DNA from: Setomelanomma holmii
Taxonomy: Eukaryota; Ascomycota; Dothideomycetes; Pleosporales; Phaeosphaeriaceae
Reading direction: 5' to 3'
Length of the DNA: 64,000 bases
Assembly (NCBI GenBank): GCA_010015745.1
Contig: ML978170.1
Location: 62,001 to 126,000 of the forward strand
A program made the position numbers and the translations under genes. Shown here piece by piece: positions 55,057-64,000 of this stretch; within the stretch, counting starts at the first letter, position 1, and each line of letters starts with the position of its first letter. A model generated the notes under the pieces. It saw only the letters and a program-made list of their open reading frames with translations. It was not told the origin of the DNA and did not search any database.

Positions 55057-57099
55057 TCATACTGGAATTGGAGGTGAACCAAAAGAGAGTTCATCCTCGT
55101 CCGCAAAGAATGAAGCAACGTCCTGAGTCGAGAGAGGAAAGTCTCCAAACATGCCATGCGAGCTGGGCATACTGTCAGCAGCGGGAGCCCTGGGTTCCGA
55201 GGCTTGCGCACAGTGTTTTTTCACTGCTGGCATGTAAATGTTAGACGGCAGCGGAAGCGCCGTTCGCTTCAGGCCTGGCCGGTCAGAGACTGAAGGAGGT
55301 CGTTGAGACGGTCGTAGCGTTTCCAAATTGATAGGTTTTATGATTGATCTCAAAGACGCATGCCTTGACATGGTCTCAACTGGTATTGGCAGCCTGTAAT
55401 TGCGGTTTGTTGGGTGAGGTACAGGCAATGGCCGCAAAGAGTCATGAGGGACAGAATTACACGGAGGATGGCTCTTCCCAGGATTCGTGAGCGAAGACCT
55501 GAATTCCAATGCAGAAATTGCATTGTGTCCCCGCGCTGCTGCTAAGTCAATGACATTTGGTGGTTCGGCTTCTTCGAGATCATCAATGGAGAAGTCGAGA
55601 TCCTGAGTCGATAGAGGGGGAAGGCTCTCGGATATGGATTCGCAGGCTTTGCTGGCAGCATGATAGGCGGCCGCTGCGGTCTTCACGTCAGTCGAGAGTT
55701 CTCGTGCGATTTGCGTCCCACTTTCAAGGAGGTCGTCCCAGCCACTGTCTATAATCGAATTTTTGGCAGTAGCGTTTGATGTGTCTATACTCATGGTTCT
55801 GGAGGCTGGGACGCCGGGCAATGTGAAGCCAGCACTCCTAGTAGATTTCGTGGTGGAAAGTGCAATTGGAGGATGAAGTCTCTTTGGAACTGTCTTGGAG
55901 CGTGCCCAGTCCAATACCTTAGGCAATTTGAACCCAGACTGTGATATCCCTTGTGGAGCCGGTGCAACCGTGTGATCAGTCGCAATCCGTATTGGGTATT
56001 GCGTTCTCTGGAACAGGTATGCGTCTTCGTTCCTGTATCTGGCCTGAAACGCGATTCGTGTGAGAAACGTTTTGGTGCCTTCCATTTGACCATGGAGAAC
56101 CAAGCACTGCAGGCGGTCGTTCTCTGCCCGCAGGATTTGGAGGTGCTGGCTCCTCGAGAGCTGGCTGCTAGTGTTGAGATCGCGAAGGAGAGTAACGACG
56201 CTCCCTACCTTTATCCGCAACCGGTGAGGTGGGAGACCAAGAGGGTTCACTTTGTGAAGGAGGCCAGGCGCGGGATCCCAGCGAGGCAGTCTGAGCGAGA
56301 TATCCTGTGACAGCAGTTCGATGAGCGGCTCTGGCAGTCTGTCCAATACAGCCTCCACTGCTTTGTTTGTAGGTCCATGGAGACGGATGAAACCGACGTC
56401 TTCTTTGATTGCGGCTGGTTTGACTGAAGTCGCGCCTCCAGACTGAGGCGGTGGCTGCACGTGGGCGTGAGGCGGTTCCACAGGATTGGACACGGCTATA
56501 TCGTGCGCTTGCAGTAGGGACGCGTCGTCCAGGTCATCGTCGACATATTGCTCAGCAGAGGAGACATTGGGCTGGGGTAAGTCTCGCGCTACCTCATCGT
56601 CGTCGTCGTCGTCGTCGTCGTCATCATCATCCCATGGCTCCTTCTCGACCTTTTGTGTGATTGCCTCAAGCTTGCTGGCGAGCTCCATTTCGCGCTTGCG
56701 CTGAGCCTCGTCGTTGCGCTTCCGCACGTCCAAGAAGGCCTCCATGCCGCTCTTGAGCTGGGCCTGCGTGTGGCTGTACCCGATCAGCTGCGTCGCAAGA
56801 CCCACGCCTGTCTGCTGGCGCGCGGCCTTTTCCTTGGCTTCCCTCTCTTCGCGCTTCTTCTTGGCGGCCTTGCGACGCTCTTCAGCCTCGCGGAGGCGGG
56901 CGGCGCGCACGTCTAGGTTGTGTGCGCGCTCAAGCTGCTTCTGCTGGCGCTCGGGCAGGCGGGGGCCATTCTTCTTGTACTGCTTCTTCGCCTCACTGGA
57001 CGTCTGCGCAATTCGAAGGGGGTTTGGGGCCATAGCGGTCGTTGCATCGTGGTGAGGCAAGTTGGTGATGCCGAGAGTGATGGTAGCATCGTGTTGCAT
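55057..57099 (-). CDS. uncharacterised coiled-coil/poly-Asp protein with Pif1/Helitron-helicase-like segment
   Basis: A single-exon frame of 680 residues. The likely start is the second Met, MAPNPLRIAQTSSEAKK at 57033; the frame also opens at 57099. Residues 40-100 are a charged helix (EAEERRKAAKKKREERE), then a 12-Asp run near residue 160. Residues about 255-385 resemble the region downstream of the helicase core in Pif1/Helitron helicases: EPLIELLSQD, LGLPPHRLRIKVGSVVTLLR (usual LRLKVGAPVMLLRNL), LQCLVLHG, and YLFQRTQYPIRIA (usual FRRRQFPIRLA). No Walker A or B motif is present, so it is not a helicase. The C-terminus is low complexity and ends FPLSTQDVASFF...SFGSPPIPV. Basic and acidic tracts suggest a nuclear protein; function is unknown. 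Confidence 0.75.
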   Translation of the reverse strand: MQHDATITLGITNLPHHDATTAMAPNPLRIAQTSSEAKKQYKKNGPRLPERQQKQLERAHNLDVRAARLREAEERRKAAKKKREEREAKEKAARQQTGVGLATQLIGYSHTQAQLKSGMEAFLDVRKRNDEAQRKREMELASKLEAITQKVEKEPWDDDDDDDDDDDDEVARDLPQPNVSSAEQYVDDDLDDASLLQAHDIAVSNPVEPPHAHVQPPPQSGGATSVKPAAIKEDVGFIRLHGPTNKAVEAVLDRLPEPLIELLSQDISLRLPRWDPAPGLLHKVNPLGLPPHRLRIKVGSVVTLLRDLNTSSQLSRSQHLQILRAENDRLQCLVLHGQMEGTKTFLTRIAFQARYRNEDAYLFQRTQYPIRIATDHTVAPAPQGISQSGFKLPKVLDWARSKTVPKRLHPPIALSTTKSTRSAGFTLPGVPASRTMSIDTSNATAKNSIIDSGWDDLLESGTQIARELSTDVKTAAAAYHAASKACESISESLPPLSTQDLDFSIDDLEEAEPPNVIDLAAARGHNAISALEFRSSLTNPGKSHPPCNSVPHDSLRPLPVPHPTNRNYRLPIPVETMSRHASLRSIIKPINLETLRPSQRPPSVSDRPGLKRTALPLPSNIYMPAVKKHCAQASEPRAPAADSMPSSHGMFGDFPLSTQDVASFFADEDELSFGSPPIPV

Positions 57100-57599
57100 A
57101 GAGTATCGGAAAACAGCGCGTAAAAATCACGCTAGCACGTGCTCTTTATCGATTGCCGGTGCGCACCTGCCACATGTTGCCTCTCGCACCTGCAATGTTG
57201 TGCATCGAACCTGATCTTTCGCTTGCTTTCTAGCCGCAGCGCATGACTCGATCCTCCCGTTTCAGCACTGTCACACGAGAGCTCATGGGCCCTCGACCAT
57301 GTTAAACCCCGCCGGCTACGTATGATCCGTCTTCCGAGTCGAAATGCGGGGACGACGATGCGACTCCGAGCATCCGCGGCTGCTAAGGGACCGCTTGACT
57401 CTGTAGCTTGAGGTTCCTCAATGCGGGTACTTACTCGCTACATTCCCGTGGAGAGAGCCTGCATTACTCGTGATGAAACAAGTCCGATCACGAAGCCGCA
57501 CGAGGGTGAAGCCCTAGCTTCGGCCAGAATTACCTTGCCGACACGACGCTCAAGTTGACATTGGCTGCCGCCTCAGGTCGTCCAAACAAGATTTCGATC

Positions 57600-58445
57600 A
57601 TGTCGTTCGCATTGAAAGGTGTCGCGTACATCACGGGAGCAGGGTCTGGTGAGTTCTGACCAGCTGCACCCCTTTTGCATCACTGACAGCTATTACAAGG
57701 CATTGGCCAATACACCGCGTATGCGTTGGCGCGGCAGGGTGTACGATCATTTGCGCTTCTCGACCGTAATCCCATCACCACGACGATTAGCGAGCTGAAG
57801 AAGATTGCTCCCGATGTTTCGGTCAAATCATTCGAGCTCGATGTCACCAATGAAAAAGCCATTGACGACAGTGTCTCGAAAACAGTGAAAGAGTTTGGAA
57901 GGCTGGACTTTGCCGTCAACAATGCTGGCATTGGCGGCCTCATCAAGACTTCAGATGAGATCCCAAGGGAGGACTTCGAAAATGTCATCACCGTCAACAC
58001 TACAGCTGTCTGGCAGTGCCAGCGGGCACAAATACGTCAAATGCTCCAACAGGAAAAGCTCTCCGACTCCTACAGATCTTACCGTGGGTCAATCGTGAAT
58101 GTTGCATCAATGTATGGGCTCGTGGCACCACCTCTCAATGTTCCTGCCACAGCATATGCCACCAGCAAACATGCTGTCATTGGCCTGACCAAGTCTGATG
58201 CACTGGCCTTCGCGCACAGAGGCATCAAGATCAATGCCATTGCTCCCGGATATGTCATGACTCCGCTGGTACAGGAGCACATGGGTGAAGGAGGCATGAT
58301 GGAGACAGAAAGAAAGAAGGTTCCCATCCATAGATACTCAGAGATGGAAGAGATTGGTGATTGCATTGCATTTCTGCATTCAACAGCGGCTAGCTATATG
58401 GTTGGTGCAACTTTGGTGGCAGACGGAGGATACACAATAGTGTAG
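57600..58445 (+). CDS. short-chain dehydrogenase/reductase (SDR)
   Basis: Two exons (57600-57648, 57700-58445) with a 51-nt intron (branch CACTGAC, acceptor ACAAG) give 264 residues. The intron splits the cofactor loop TGAGSGIG (residues 12-19), so the start at 57600 is required; the frame beginning at 57726 would lack it. Further classical SDR marks: LDVT (adenine-ring Asp region), NNAGIGG, the Ser of VNVASMYG, catalytic YATSK, and IAPGYVMTP. It is a cytosolic NAD(P)-dependent oxidoreductase, intact. The neighbouring monooxygenase starts 600 bases downstream on the same strand, which suggests related chemistry but not a proven pathway. Confidence 0.92.
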
Positions 58446-59045
58446 ACAATGCCCCGTTTCACACTTCATTTTGATCACCAACGCTGCTCATGCTACGGCT
58501 CATTCGTGTCTATGCCTGCAGAGAGCAGACACAGTATTCATGTAGCTCAATTCCAGCTCAAGCCCGGCGTTTGCGGCAACTGATCGGCTTTCAACCTGCA
58601 GGCCCTCAAGCAAGGCCTGTCCCCGCTCGTGCTCCAATATCGCGGGCGCCTAGCCTGAATGTTCTCGACGCATTCATGGAACGTACGAGCATTACACAAT
58701 TTGTGACCCTAGACTCGCGTATAAGACCAGCAAGTCTTGCGGAGATGTTCACCCGTCGCGGGTTGCGATTCGTGACAGCCACACCGACACGCTAGACATG
58801 CACTAACAGCGCTTCAAGCGGAACCCCGGATTCCAAACGTCCCACAACACTGACTCGAAAATTGGAGAACAAGTGGCCGAGAATGACTCTTCAGCACCGA
58901 AAGCTTGGGGTCCTGCTGTGAACAGAAATGCTTTAAATGCGCGAGTGCGCATGGCACACCGAGACTCTCACTCGCCTTGTAAGATTACGTCCGCGGCATA
59001 TCTCGTCTCGTTTTCTTTTCCCTTCTTCTATCCGTCCTACACACA
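58446..59045. other. intergenic stretch
   Basis: 600 bases between the SDR and the monooxygenase, both read rightward. The last part is pyrimidine-rich (CTCGTCTCGTTTTCTTTTCC near 59.01 kb) as in many fungal core promoters. No gene is seen. Confidence 0.45.
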
Positions 59046-60983
59046 ATGGCAGACTTCATCGTCCCGTCAACAGCTCGCCCTGAGAGCGATGCTCAACATC
59101 GGCTGAAAGGTCCCATCCACGCCCAACGACATGTGCGCGTCATTTGCATTGGAGCCGGTGCTTCAGGCCTTTTGATGGCGTATAAGCTGCAGAAACATTT
59201 CTCCAACTACAGTCTACAGGTTTACGAGAAAAATCCCGAAGTATCAGGAACTTGGTTCGAGAATCGCTATCCCGGGTAAGTGGAAATGGTTGCGGGGCTC
59301 GCACCGTGCAAGCGAAGCGACCTCGGGAGACAGCTTCCATGCCAGCAGAAAAGTAAATACTAACCACTTCATCCAGTTGCGCATGTGACGTTCCATCCCA
59401 CAATTACACCTGGTCTTTCGAGCCCAAGCTCGACTGGTCTGCAGTCTATGCAAGTTCTCGCGAGATTTTCGCTTATTTCAACGACTTTGCTCGGAAGTAC
59501 GGTTTGCACAAGTATGTCAAGACGCACCACCAAGTTGCTGGTGCCGTATGGAACAAGGCGAAGGGCGGCTACGACGTCCAGATCAAGGATCTCGAGAGCG
59601 GCCAGATCGTGAATGACCATTGTGACATTCTTGTCAATGCCTCGGGTATCCTCAACAACTGGCAATGGCCAGCGATTCCAGGCATTGACAAGTATAAGGG
59701 CACGCTCCTGCACACCGCAAACTGGGACGACAACATCGACCTCAGGGGTCGCCATGTTGGCTTGATTGGCAATGGGTAAGACAACCGTGCGCTGTTTGCC
59801 GCAGTCATACTGAAATTAGTCTAGATCCTCCGGCATTCAAGTGCTTCCTACGATCCAGCCTCATGTTAAGAAAGTAACGACCTTCATTCGTGAACCTACG
59901 TGGGTCTCGCCTGTGCAAGGACTCGAGCAACACGTCTTCTCAGAGCATGAGAAATACCAGTTTGCCACCAAGCCTGGCGTCTTGACAGAGTACCGCAGAA
60001 GCGTTGAACGTGGCCTGAACGGACAATTCGGAATATTCCTCAAGGAGAGCAACATCAACAGCGACACCGAAGCCTACTTTCGTCAGCAGATGACCGAAAA
60101 GCTGCACAACCAATACCTGGAAGAATGTCTCATTCCCAATTGGCATGTCGGCTGCAGACGTCTTACACCAGGCGTTGGCTATTTAGAAGCCTTGGGCAAG
60201 GACAATGTCGAAACCGTCTATGGAGAGATCAACGAGATCACAGAACGTGGCTGTCTCTGCGACAATGGCCAGGAATACCCTGTGGATGTCCTCATCTGCG
60301 CGACAGGTTTCAACACATCGTTCAAGCCGCGCTTCCCTGTCGTGAATACATCAGGAGAGAACTTGCAGGACATCTGGGGCAAAGAACCTCGCTCGTACTT
60401 CGGTCTCGCAGCAGCAGACTTTCCCAACTATCTCATCTTCCTTGGTCCTAATTGTCCCATCGGCAACGGTCCAGTGCTAAGCGCCATCGAGTGCCAGGCG
60501 GACTACATGTGCAAGCTCATCGACCGCTTCCAGACACACAACATCTCGACATTTGCGCCCAAGAAAGAGGCGGTCGACGATTTCTTGGCTTTCAAGGACG
60601 ATTATATGAAGCGCACTGTGTGGCATGACCCGTGTCGATCATGGTACAAGAGCTTAGGCCCAGATGGACCTGTCACAGCACTTTGGCCCGGCTCGACTCT
60701 GCACTACATTGAAGCGCTTATGGAGCTACGACTGGATGACTGGGACGTGAAATATACGGGCAATCGCTTTGCATGGCTAGGCAATGGTTACAGCCAGACC
60801 GAGATTGACTCAACAGCAGACTGGGCGTTCTATATCCGAGAACGCGATGATGACGAACCGATCTCGAGATTGAAGAAGCTTCAACTACTCAATAAGAGTG
60901 GAACTGTCGCGCCAACCGCTGGCGTTAGTTTCACAGGCAGAAAAGCGGATGAGGACAACAAATCAGGAGAAGCAAAGTTGTGA
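59046..60983 (+). CDS. Baeyer-Villiger-type flavin monooxygenase
   Basis: Three exons (59046-59275, 59377-59775, 59825-60983) with introns of 101 and 49 nt give 595 residues. The enzyme class uses FAD and NADPH to insert oxygen next to a carbonyl. Motifs: FAD-binding GAGASGL (about residues 37-43), ENRYPGCACDVPSHNYTWSF, the BVMO fingerprint YKGTLLHTANW (form [FY]xGxxxHxxxW), NADPH loop GLIGNGSSGIQ split by the second intron, and ATGFN. All are in order and uninterrupted. Residues after VKYTGNRFAWLGNGY form a polar tail. The substrate cannot be read from the sequence; fungal members act on steroids, cyclic ketones or secondary metabolites. Confidence 0.93.
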
Positions 60984-62243
60984 GCTTGAAACTTGTATGA
61001 TGTTGAGCTGCCTGAAGCAACGCAACAGCCTGTTGAGCTCAATGGTTGGTGGCTTGCATTAGTTGTACTTCTGAATGCGTGGCGTATTTGTAGCATTCAA
61101 TAGCGAATCTTGACATTATCTACCAAGCCACGGACCAATCTGCCATGCAGCTTCGATGTGGGTTATCTCATCAGCTCTACGGTACAGTGAGCCATTTTAC
61201 CGATAGCACAGTACGTGGTTAGACAAGATTCAGAAGGGCTCGACAACGTCTGAAACACTACGCTCTTCGAGTTTTCACCTATGCCTCAGCTACAAGTTGA
61301 ATATAGGTCATAATGTGACTGGCAGGGCGAAAATAAATAAACTATCCGCCATGGGAAAAATACCAGACATGAGGCTGCGATCTTTAAAGTTCTCGCTAGT
61401 GCCGTTCGGCTCTCCACCCTGCGGCGCCCCCTCGAAACATCCGATCCACCCAGCGAGACACTCCGACGATGCGTCCAAACGCCCATGACACAAGCCAATG
61501 ATTTTGGAGCGCTGCTGGAGACCCGTGCAGAACCGGCATGCCTGAGAAGACCCAGTCAGCATTACTTGTGCATGATCGGCAGTACACAAGAAACGAGGGA
61601 GCGATGATGAAATCAAGAGCTGAACTAGTTACGCTGCAACGGTAGCGGTGAACGAAGATCGCCCTGCGCAGGTTCAGTCGCGATAGGCTGTCATCACGAA
61701 AGCTGACACCGTCCTCGAGTACTCCATGCCGCTGTCAAAGTGCGCAATATCTGTATGCGTTGGCAGATAATCCGACCCATCGAGTCAAAAGCCGGCTAAA
61801 ACACGACCGGCCTGCTTCACCACTGCCGATAGTACCGAACCAGCGTCGCTCAGGGTCCACGCCGCCCGTTTGCTGCTCGTCGAGGATTTGAGCCTTGTGT
61901 TTCGGTGGCTGCTATTTACGATATCATGTCGATGGATGATCGTCGGTGTAGTACCGGATTCCACCCAACAGGCTGGTTTGGACTGGGGTAGATGCAGTAG
62001 CACGCATGTAACAGGTAATGTCTTGACGTTTTAACGACTGCTTTGGGATACGAGCCTGATATCGGGAGGAGTAAGAAGATATGTATATAAGAGTTTGGTG
62101 TTGTTGACTTTGTAGGTGATCAGCACATCATCATCTAGCACATCTACCGTTCGCTTCAACAATCACTTTCGACAACACCGACTATTTTCCAACGCAACCT
62201 CTAGCCGCAAAGTTGACCTCGAACATTTCAATCTCCTATCGCG
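60984..62243. other. intergenic stretch
   Basis: About 1.25 kb with short frames on both strands but none with motifs or splice support. The right end contains the promoter of the DUF7053-like gene. Confidence 0.4.
62084..62090 (+). promoter_or_regulatory. possible TATA box
   Basis: TATATAA lies about 154 bases before the ATG at 62244, followed by a C/T-rich tract with CATCATCATC and CAACAATCAC. Position and context fit a core promoter; it is a prediction only. Confidence 0.35.
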
Positions 62244-62715
62244 ATGCCTACTTCATACATCTCTACTCCTCTGAGCGGCGTCGATACTGGCATCGTCATC
62301 GCAGCCCTCCACAACCACGACTTGATGATCAAAACTCTTTGTCCTGCGCTGGTCAGCTACCACTTCGAGTCTGGCAACAAACGAACACAAGCGACATATT
62401 CGATCACCGATCGAAAACCTATTGGTCAAGTATGGCCACTAAGATGCACTATGATAGGCTACCTTGCTAACATGCGCTCAGACCACATACACCCTCACCC
62501 TCACCAATGTCCCGCAAGGCGTTGACTCACTTGTGAACGCCAAACCCCCGGTGGGCGTACTCACGATCTCAGGAAAGTGGCGCGTTAATGGTGGGCTACT
62601 AAGTGAGGAGGTCGAAATTGACGCGAACTTCATGATGAAGAAGGTCGCGAAGACAAACGTCGAAAAGACCCACCCAGAACAGCATGTCAAGCTGCTTGAG
62701 GCAGCAAGAGGCTAG
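62244..62715 (+). CDS. small DUF7053-like protein
   Basis: Two exons (62244-62429, 62482-62715), intron 52 nt (GTATGG...GCTAAC...CTCAG), giving 139 residues. The start MPTSYISTPLSGVDTGIVI leads to LHNHDLMIKTLCPALVSY; after the intron TTYTLTLTNVPQGVDSLV and VLTISGKWRVNGGLL follow. This alternating strand pattern with a START-like feel resembles fungal DUF7053 proteins of similar size. No signal peptide or membrane segment is seen. Without splicing the frame would end shortly after the intron start. Function is unknown. Confidence 0.7.
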
Positions 62716-62933
62716 GACGTCACAGTGGAGCGGAGGGAAGTGATCATGCATTGTCGGAGTTACCTGTTGCATTTCCAAGTTTTAGCACAGCATGTATGCA
62801 TATATAGGAGTTCTGCTTCAAATCGAGAAGATCAAATACCCTTATGACACTGCACATTGAAAACATGTCTTGCCGCCAACGCCAATGCTAATCCTTAGCT
62901 CCAGAGTATGTCCTAGATTCGCTTGCATCACAG

Positions 62934-64000
62934 CTAAAACTTCTCGCCACTATCTAGTCCTATACTGGCGCTGAAGGCGTTGTGAGGTGGAAAGCCGTCC
63001 AGATCGCTGCCACCACCAATGCCCCCTTCCTGCCACTCTTTGCCCATGCCCCAATCTCCTGCCTCGCCTAGATTCATGAAGTCCAAGTTTGTCATGCCAT
63101 CTACACCACCTGCGTCGCCCTCAAACGCCATGATCTCTGGGAAATGCGCGTTCGCAAGTTGACTGATTGAATCGTTCGCGTCGAACTCGGCGCCCATCCA
63201 CGCCCCGCTATTCCGTGGGTGCGAGGAAGAAGTGGTGCTGGTAGTTGCGGGCGTAGAAAGTGCATGCGACAATTCGGGAGCTTCAGACAAGCCTGGCCAA
63301 TTGCTGATTTCGGAACATGGCGTGACCATGATATATCCATCTGTGCGTTCTGGGTCATCAAATCGGGGTGGCGGTGGTTTGATACTCAACCCGTGATGAT
63401 CCGTAGGCATGCTCATGGTGGTACTCATACTATTCGTTCTGGCCTTCCTCATGTTTGAGCCAGTGCCCGCACGTGGCCGGCTCGTTTGCCGCTTCTTCCA
63501 GACCTGGCTCATGTTTTCGCTCTCGTCCACGTCAATTGTAGAGCCACGACGGGCAGGAACTACTGCAGACTTGGGCTTGTACAGCCTGAACTGGTTGGCT
63601 TCTGGGCCCCCACGCAACTCCACCATGACCGCGCGGAGGACGACAGACATGCGCTCTGCGGGTTGATAGGTATGAGCCATGTCGGACAATGCAGCCGAAA
63701 GACATTCGAGATATTGCATGTTGTTATTACGGTCGTCGGCATCCTTGATGAAGGCAAGAGCAGCAACCAGGGCGGTCGCTGCTGTGCCTGCATGCTGCAT
63801 GCCAGTCACGAATATCTGCTTGGTGTCGAATCTTTGGCGGTGTTGCCAGTATATCCTCGCGACACGAATAGCGTGTTTCGTGCAAACGGTCCTGCTCAGT
63901 GCCGAGAAGTGATCATCTGGCCCATTCGCCTGATCTCCATTAGCACTTTGGTCTTCGTATAGCGCAAATGGCCTGTGAAGTAGGATCAGACTAGCATGGT
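62934..64000 (-). CDS. fungal transcription factor, C-terminal part (partial)
   Basis: The frame is open from the right edge of the window to the stop at 62934 (about 355 codons). It begins HASLILLHRPFALYED, and the LHRPF block is a hallmark of the fungal-specific transcription factor (Fungal_trans) middle homology region. Then come ATALVAALAFI, AAALSDMAHTYQPAERM and a long low-complexity tail rich in Ser/Thr/Pro and Gly. The Zn2Cys6 DNA-binding domain expected at the N-terminus lies outside the window. It converges on the DUF7053-like gene (about 220 bases between stops). The target genes are unknown. Confidence 0.8.
   Translation of the reverse strand, partial: HASLILLHRPFALYEDQSANGDQANGPDDHFSALSRTVCTKHAIRVARIYWQHRQRFDTKQIFVTGMQHAGTAATALVAALAFIKDADDRNNNMQYLECLSAALSDMAHTYQPAERMSVVLRAVMVELRGGPEANQFRLYKPKSAVVPARRGSTIDVDESENMSQVWKKRQTSRPRAGTGSNMRKARTNSMSTTMSMPTDHHGLSIKPPPPRFDDPERTDGYIMVTPCSEISNWPGLSEAPELSHALSTPATTSTTSSSHPRNSGAWMGAEFDANDSISQLANAHFPEIMAFEGDAGGVDGMTNLDFMNLGEAGDWGMGKEWQEGGIGGGSDLDGFPPHNAFSASIGLDSGEKF

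Noticed and set aside
1..64000. tRNA or rRNA genes
   Set aside because: Scanning by eye found no convincing tRNA A/B boxes with a cloverleaf and no rRNA-like sequence.

Overview
The window is nuclear DNA of a filamentous ascomycete (Pezizomycotina, probably a dothideomycete). The genes have short GT-AG introns of about 49-160 nt with CTAAC or CTGAC branch sites. There are HET-domain and NLR-type genes, a NIS1-like effector, an S28 peptidase, a fungal multicopper oxidase and a fungal-type transcription factor. A 24-kb transposon island carries many TAG/TAA stops of the kind left by repeat-induced point mutation (RIP).

Layout. 1-27 kb is gene-bearing but decaying: a partial 6-phosphogluconate dehydrogenase, a HET-domain gene, an MFS pseudogene, a P450 pseudogene split by a 96-bp element, an S28 peptidase, a NIS1-like secreted protein, a HET pseudogene directly beside a five-exon NLR (NACHT_N/SesA-like domain, NB-ARC, TPR), a multicopper oxidase, a small secreted protein, a broken two-domain GFA gene and a broken pepsin-like (A1) gene. 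27.37-51.74 kb is a nest of transposons: at least seven pogo/Fot-type DNA elements or relics on both strands, one Ty3/Gypsy and one Ty1/Copia body, solo LTRs, a MITE and short tandem repeats. Target-site duplications let several insertions be ordered. 51.8-53.9 kb is a rearranged border with a split beta-helix gene and a sugar-transporter relic holding a second copy of the small element seen in the P450. 55-64 kb is ordinary: a coiled-coil/poly-Asp protein with a Pif1/Helitron-helicase-like segment, an SDR, a Baeyer-Villiger-type monooxygenase, a DUF7053-like gene and the C-terminal part of a transcription factor.

The genes do not form one clear pathway. The HET, HET pseudogene and NLR loci look like non-self-recognition (heterokaryon incompatibility) material. 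The NIS1-like protein, S28 peptidase, multicopper oxidase, small secreted protein and beta-helix protein form a secreted set of the kind common in plant-associated fungi. The SDR and the monooxygenase are adjacent on the same strand and may act on related substrates. The most distinctive observations are a TG...CA element of only 83-96 bp with 5-bp duplications that split two genes, a 17-bp-period tandem repeat at the ends of several pogo elements, a head-to-head composite pogo element, and a beta-helix gene apparently broken by a local inversion.
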